Position numbers and translations under genes: made by a program
The notes under the pieces: generated by a model
What the model was told of the DNA's origin: nothing
Databases searched by the model: none
The model's input: the letters and a program-made list of their open reading frames with translations, nothing else
Part shown: piece by piece, positions 8,145-10,841 of the stretch
Numbering within the stretch: the first letter of the stretch is position 1
Layout of the letters: every line of letters starts with the position of its first letter
Origin: Coemansia sp. RSA 1804
Taxonomy: Eukaryota; Kickxellomycota; Kickxellomycetes; Kickxellales; Kickxellaceae
Length of the DNA: 10,841 nucleotides
Direction of reading: 5' to 3'
NCBI GenBank assembly: GCA_027578815.1
Contig: JANBTH010000827.1
Span: forward strand, 1-10,841

Positions 8145-8504
8145 CCTCTTTGTTCAATCTACGAGGGAGAGACCATTGAGGCGGAGAGCAAAAGACGGCT
8201 ACAAGTCTATATGCGCGCAGGATGTGCTGGACTTCCCGCAAAGGTGATAGAATTTCTGCCAATCCAGAGCAACCGGACACCGGGCGTTCAAATATTGGAA
8301 CTGATACGGTCTAGGTATACAAGAAGAATGGCTAGAGTTGGTTTACGCAAGGGAAGACTATTAACGATCCACTGTTGCCAGAAAGTCTGAAATACAAATG
8401 GGAAAATGTACAGCCTCTGGACAGATATTATTGCCTTTGTTTATGACAAGAAGCAATTCTTACAGGCTAAAAAGAGAAAAAGACAAGGCAAGGAAGGGAA
8501 ATAG
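8145..8504 (+). pseudogene. possible decayed protein-coding remnant (frames shift)
   Basis: Protein-like sequence appears in successive frames. Frame 1 is open for 81 codons (8145-8387, TGA at 8388); its first ATG at 8211 gives 59 residues including AKVIEFLPIQSNRTPGVQIL. An overlapping frame 2 (8305-8361) reads IQEEWLELVYAREDY, and an overlapping frame 3 (8336-8443) includes NDPLLPESLKYKWENVQPL. Frame 1 resumes with an ATG at 8406 (32 residues, WTDIIAFVYDKKQF). The balanced, amphipathic composition differs from the surrounding AT-rich noise and would fit a gene broken by small indels. I do not recognise the family, and short open stretches of this length also occur by chance, so this is a tentative call. 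Confidence 0.22.
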
Positions 8505-9047
8505 TGAAGAGTAGCGTAAAGAAATGTATGTAGGAGAAGAAAGAAAAAAAGAGGATGTGCAATAGAACCAAGAGAGAGGGCCGCTCCCTTATTAAATAGG
8601 TTGTGTGCCCTTCATACAATATACAAGCGTCCGCATGTCCATGATACCACGGGCACGCCCTAAATAGAAGCGTAGCAGTGGCAGAAGCAACAAAAACAAC
8701 AACACAACCTAAAAGTAGTGCCGACTGTGGCATATGTGCTGCGGTGTAAGAAGCATGGAGCACCTGGAACGTAAACATGATAGACACAAGATAGGCAGAT
8801 TAGAAACATGTTTGGCGCAATAGCCAAAGAGCAAAATAGAATAAAAATAAAGTAAAATTGGAATCGTTCGAATAATGGACTGGCTACGAATGCCCGAAAA
8901 AAAGACACAGCACGCTTTCCCAATATGCAGAAAGCACATCCTAGGGCGGTTAAAATTGGCAGGAGAAGCATACTTCAAAATATAACAGATGTGCACTGTG
9001 CAAACAGCCTCGAATTGGGCCCGCAGCACGGGCATCTCAGTGAAGTA

Positions 9048-9094
9048 GGGGGTGGGCAGCCAAAAAATACCGCATGGGCTAGCAACCCACCCCC
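9048..9094. repeat. GC-rich perfect inverted repeat (hairpin)
   Basis: GGGGGTGGG (9048-9056) pairs perfectly with CCCACCCCC (9086-9094). An inner AGCC (9058-9061) can pair with GGCT (9077-9080), extending the stem across a bulge and an interior loop and leaving a 15-nt apical loop. It is an unusually G/C-strand-biased structure in AT-rich non-coding DNA. The G-rich arm contains only two G runs, so an intramolecular quadruplex is not supported. No flanking duplication or transposon ends were noticed. Confidence 0.6.
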
Positions 9095-9611
9095 CGCGTT
9101 CCTTCCTTGTAAGCATGTACGCGAATTGCCAGCCAAACCCTTTCATTCAAAATGCAGCTGGTTGTTTTGCGAGATGTTTAGCTTTCTATTGCGCCTTTCC
9201 CAGGAACACATTTCAAGTCATTAGAAGGTCAGAATTGCAAAATGGCAGAATGGCATAGATACAAAATGCTTCTGTTATTTAGGCGGCAAAGCATGAAGTC
9301 ATAAGCCAAGCGACTTCCAACTGCCGACAGAAACACGACCAGATGTCATGGTCAGGTTCTTTCCCTTTTCGCTTCTTTTAATATCGTTCCTTGTTTTTTT
9401 TCGTATTTGACCACTTTTTTTCCTTCATTTGATTACCTCTTCTCAAGCGTTTTTCCTGTGATTCCTGCATATCATATATGACCAACGTCACGTTTGTTGG
9501 CTCCACAGCAACCCCAACCACAACCGAAACCCTGCGTTTCCACCTGTTTGAACTCTGAACGCATTGCATCAACAGCAAATGTACCTTCGGTCAGAGCAGT
9601 TTTATGGAAGA

Positions 9612-9625
9612 TGACGTCAGATAAG
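9612..9625 (+). promoter_or_regulatory. CRE-like site adjoining a GATA site
   Basis: TGACGTCA (9612-9619) is the full palindromic CRE/ATF-type site recognised by many fungal bZIP factors. It is followed directly by GATAAG (9620-9625), the core bound by fungal GATA regulators. The pair lies about 290 bp upstream of the candidate ORF at 9913. Function is inferred from the match to the consensus only; short sites like these arise by chance, the 8-bp palindrome less often than the GATA core. Confidence 0.35.
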
Positions 9626-9695
9626 ATGCCTAGTTACCAACAAGGCAACCTCTTTTTTGCACTTTTGCCGATAACATGGCTTGTGCGTGTGCACT

Positions 9696-9725
9696 GTCTG
9701 CTGCGTAGCAAACGGAACAGCAGAC
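9696..9725. repeat. 8-bp perfect inverted repeat
   Basis: GTCTGCTG (9696-9703) and CAGCAGAC (9718-9725) are exact reverse complements around a 14-nt loop. No associated gene or element is evident, and an isolated repeat this size can be chance. Confidence 0.5.
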
Positions 9726-9855
9726 CCGCCATGAAAAAATATGGCAATGGCAACAACATGTGCTAAATGTTGTCTAACGTCTCTTCTCTCCAAATACACC
9801 CTTCCTCCATGCTTCTCCTCATCAGCCAGAAGCCACCTTGATTCACACATTTGCG

Positions 9856-9901
9856 TTTACCGTCGGCTGAGTGGCTGCTGACTATACGCGCCAACGGTAA
9901 A
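9856..9901. repeat. 8-bp inverted repeat just upstream of the 9913 ORF
   Basis: TTTACCGT (9856-9863) and ACGGTAAA (9894-9901) are exact reverse complements separated by 30 nt. The right arm ends 11 bp before the ATG at 9913. It could be a pair of half-sites for a dimeric regulator or a leader hairpin. It may be coincidental, and whether the downstream ORF is a gene is itself uncertain. Confidence 0.45.
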
Positions 9902-9912
9902 AGCTACGCACA

Positions 9913-10299
9913 ATGGACAAGAAAAACAGGGCATTTGCAATAGCACTCAGCATAACCATTTTTTGCTCTCTAACAGTGATCACGTACAGTTTTTTGTATG
10001 GGGGCGCTTCTCATATGTCCGCACAGCCTTGCAACCCGAGGTCAAAAATGATAGAAAGGACTAAAAGGCAAGAATGCGTTTTCGCGTTTGTCCACCTGCC
10101 GTCGGTATTGGATCTTCTTAAGCACCGCCAGCTTGGTCATGTGTGCTTTCTTGTCAAAGATGAACCAGAACAGCACCGACATTCTGACATGCGAATCGCG
10201 GGGGCGTTTCTAGTCCGTCTTGGCATTAGATCGGCTGTATCTAAAGCCTCATCCACGTCTCACTGCCACCACATTTTGTCTACCATCACAATCCCTTAA
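9913..10299 (+). CDS. candidate small single-pass membrane protein (uncertain)
   Basis: A 128-codon ORF starting ATG in a favourable context (CACAATGG, A at -3). The N-terminus MDKKNR is basic and is followed by a strong hydrophobic helix at about residues 7-30 (AFAIALSITIFCSLTVITYS), the pattern of a signal anchor with the N-terminus in the cytosol. The remaining roughly 95 residues are hydrophilic with scattered Cys and His and no recognised domain. It might be the first exon of a longer membrane or secretory-pathway gene, since introns cannot be excluded: CTAAC and TACAG signals occur near 9971-9990. Equally, AT-rich DNA yields hydrophobic ORFs by chance. I do not recognise a family, and there is no convincing coding signal past the membrane segment. 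Confidence 0.25.
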   Translation: MDKKNRAFAIALSITIFCSLTVITYSFLYGGASHMSAQPCNPRSKMIERTKRQECVFAFVHLPSVLDLLKHRQLGHVCFLVKDEPEQHRHSDMRIAGAFLVRLGIRSAVSKASSTSHCHHILSTITIP

Positions 10300-10841
10300 A
10301 TTGCTTTACATGTTGTTTCATTCCACGCTCATAAAAGACAAACAACATGGTGACTGTTCGCAAGAGAAATATGAATATAACTATAAATACAAACAGAAAA
10401 TGCAACTCGGATTACGCCTCCATTTTCCAGTGACCTACAAGACAGAAAATGTGAAAAGCGAAGAGTAAGGTATGACCGCAAAGAACAATGAGGCGGGTTC
10501 CTGTTTTGTTTGCATTCAGGCATGGGCATTTCTCCACTCAGTGATTGAGAAACACACGCATACATGCTTTGTGCATGTGCTCCGTCACATTCTCTCCTTG
10601 CCTGAGCTGCACATTTTGTATTGTTTTGGTTTTGGTTCGTCTTTTCTGATGCTGCTCTTGTATGCTCCTGTTTGCTCAGCTACATGCCAGCTCTTATTCT
10701 CTTCCTTTTGGCACATTCCCCTGTCCTTCAGCATGTTCCCCCCTTTGTCCATTTGAAAGCCAATCTGCATGGTTATTCGTGTTGCTTGTGTTTATTGCGC
10801 ATACATGCTGTAAATTCTTATATTCCTTGTTGTTTGTTTTT
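10300..10841. other. right-end stretch with nothing supported
   Basis: AT-rich sequence with short unrecognised open frames on both strands (for example 10472-10756 +, 94 codons, rich in Phe, Leu, Cys and His). No domain, RNA gene or repeat of note was seen. A T/C-rich + strand bias in the last 250 bases could be flank of a gene beyond the window. Confidence 0.5.

Larger units (their letters stand above)
8074..9912. other. long intergenic region, no convincing gene
   Basis: The first few hundred bases should contain the promoter and 5' UTR of the bHLH gene. The rest is AT-rich with many short open frames on both strands, none of recognisable family. The longest on the - strand (9146-8709, 145 codons) has a patchy Cys/Phe/Ile-rich composition that does not look like a conserved protein. 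Items worth noting inside: a possible decayed coding remnant at 8145-8504; a strong GC hairpin at 9048-9094; a CRE-like TGACGTCA plus GATAAG at 9612-9625; an 8-bp inverted repeat at 9696-9725; and another at 9856-9901. Confidence 0.55.

Noticed and set aside
8709..9146. 145-codon - strand open frame
   Set aside because: Composition is erratic and no family is recognisable; it crosses the GC hairpin, and neighbouring frames are equally open.
8925..9224. 99-codon + strand open frame
   Set aside because: Unrecognised and lacks conserved-looking segments; likely chance.
9494..9766. 90-codon + strand open frame starting PQQPQPQP-like
   Set aside because: It needs a TTG start, has no recognised domain and contains the CRE/GATA sites; likely chance.
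10220..10756. Short + strand open frames at the right end
   Set aside because: No recognisable motif and no consistent frame; insufficient support.
1..10841. tRNA genes
   Set aside because: I scanned both strands by eye for B-box sequences (GGTTCRANYCY); the few TTCGA/TTCAA occurrences lack the flanking consensus and cloverleaf pairing.

Overview
The window looks like nuclear DNA from a fungus, probably an early-diverging filamentous lineage (Kickxellomycotina-like is my best guess, not proven). The grounds are large, nearly intron-free genes with moderately GC-rich coding DNA, separated by long AT-rich intergenic DNA. One short intron has fungal-type signals (GTATGA donor, CTAAC branch site, TAG acceptor). 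There are also low-complexity His/Gln/Asn-rich regulator-like proteins, a typical fungal class B bHLH factor and a Nup82/Nup88-type nucleoporin. Nothing suggests a bacterium, virus, plasmid or organelle.

Layout, left to right. (1) Positions 1-1275, + strand: the 3' part of a gene for a Ser/Thr/His/Gln/Asn-rich, probably regulatory protein. The frame is open at the left edge, so the DNA-binding or other domain probably lies outside the window. (2) 1276-2576: an AT- and pyrimidine-rich spacer with no supported gene. (3) 2577-5648, + strand: a Nup82/Nup88 nucleoporin. I reconstruct its start as a 4-nt coding exon (ATGG), a 126-nt intron and one large exon, giving 981 residues. (4) 5649-6636: a 988-bp spacer between convergent genes. 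(5) 8073-6637, - strand: a complete 478-residue bHLH transcription factor with a 14-Gln tract and a C-terminal bHLH domain. (6) 8074-9912: about 1.8 kb with no convincing gene, but with a possible decayed coding remnant (8145-8504) and several perfect inverted repeats. (7) 9913-10299, + strand: a weak candidate for a small single-pass membrane protein. (8) 10300-10841: nothing supported.

The genes do not form a pathway. A nuclear pore scaffold component sits between two likely transcription regulators, as happens in ordinary fungal chromosomes. The most useful gene-structure result is the Nup88 start: the protein has no in-frame ATG near its conserved N-terminus unless the intron at 2581-2706 is removed, and an unspliced message would encode only 18 residues.

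I see no tRNA, rRNA, recognisable snRNA, CRISPR array or intact mobile element. I found no convincing new biological system here; the observations below are modest and testable.
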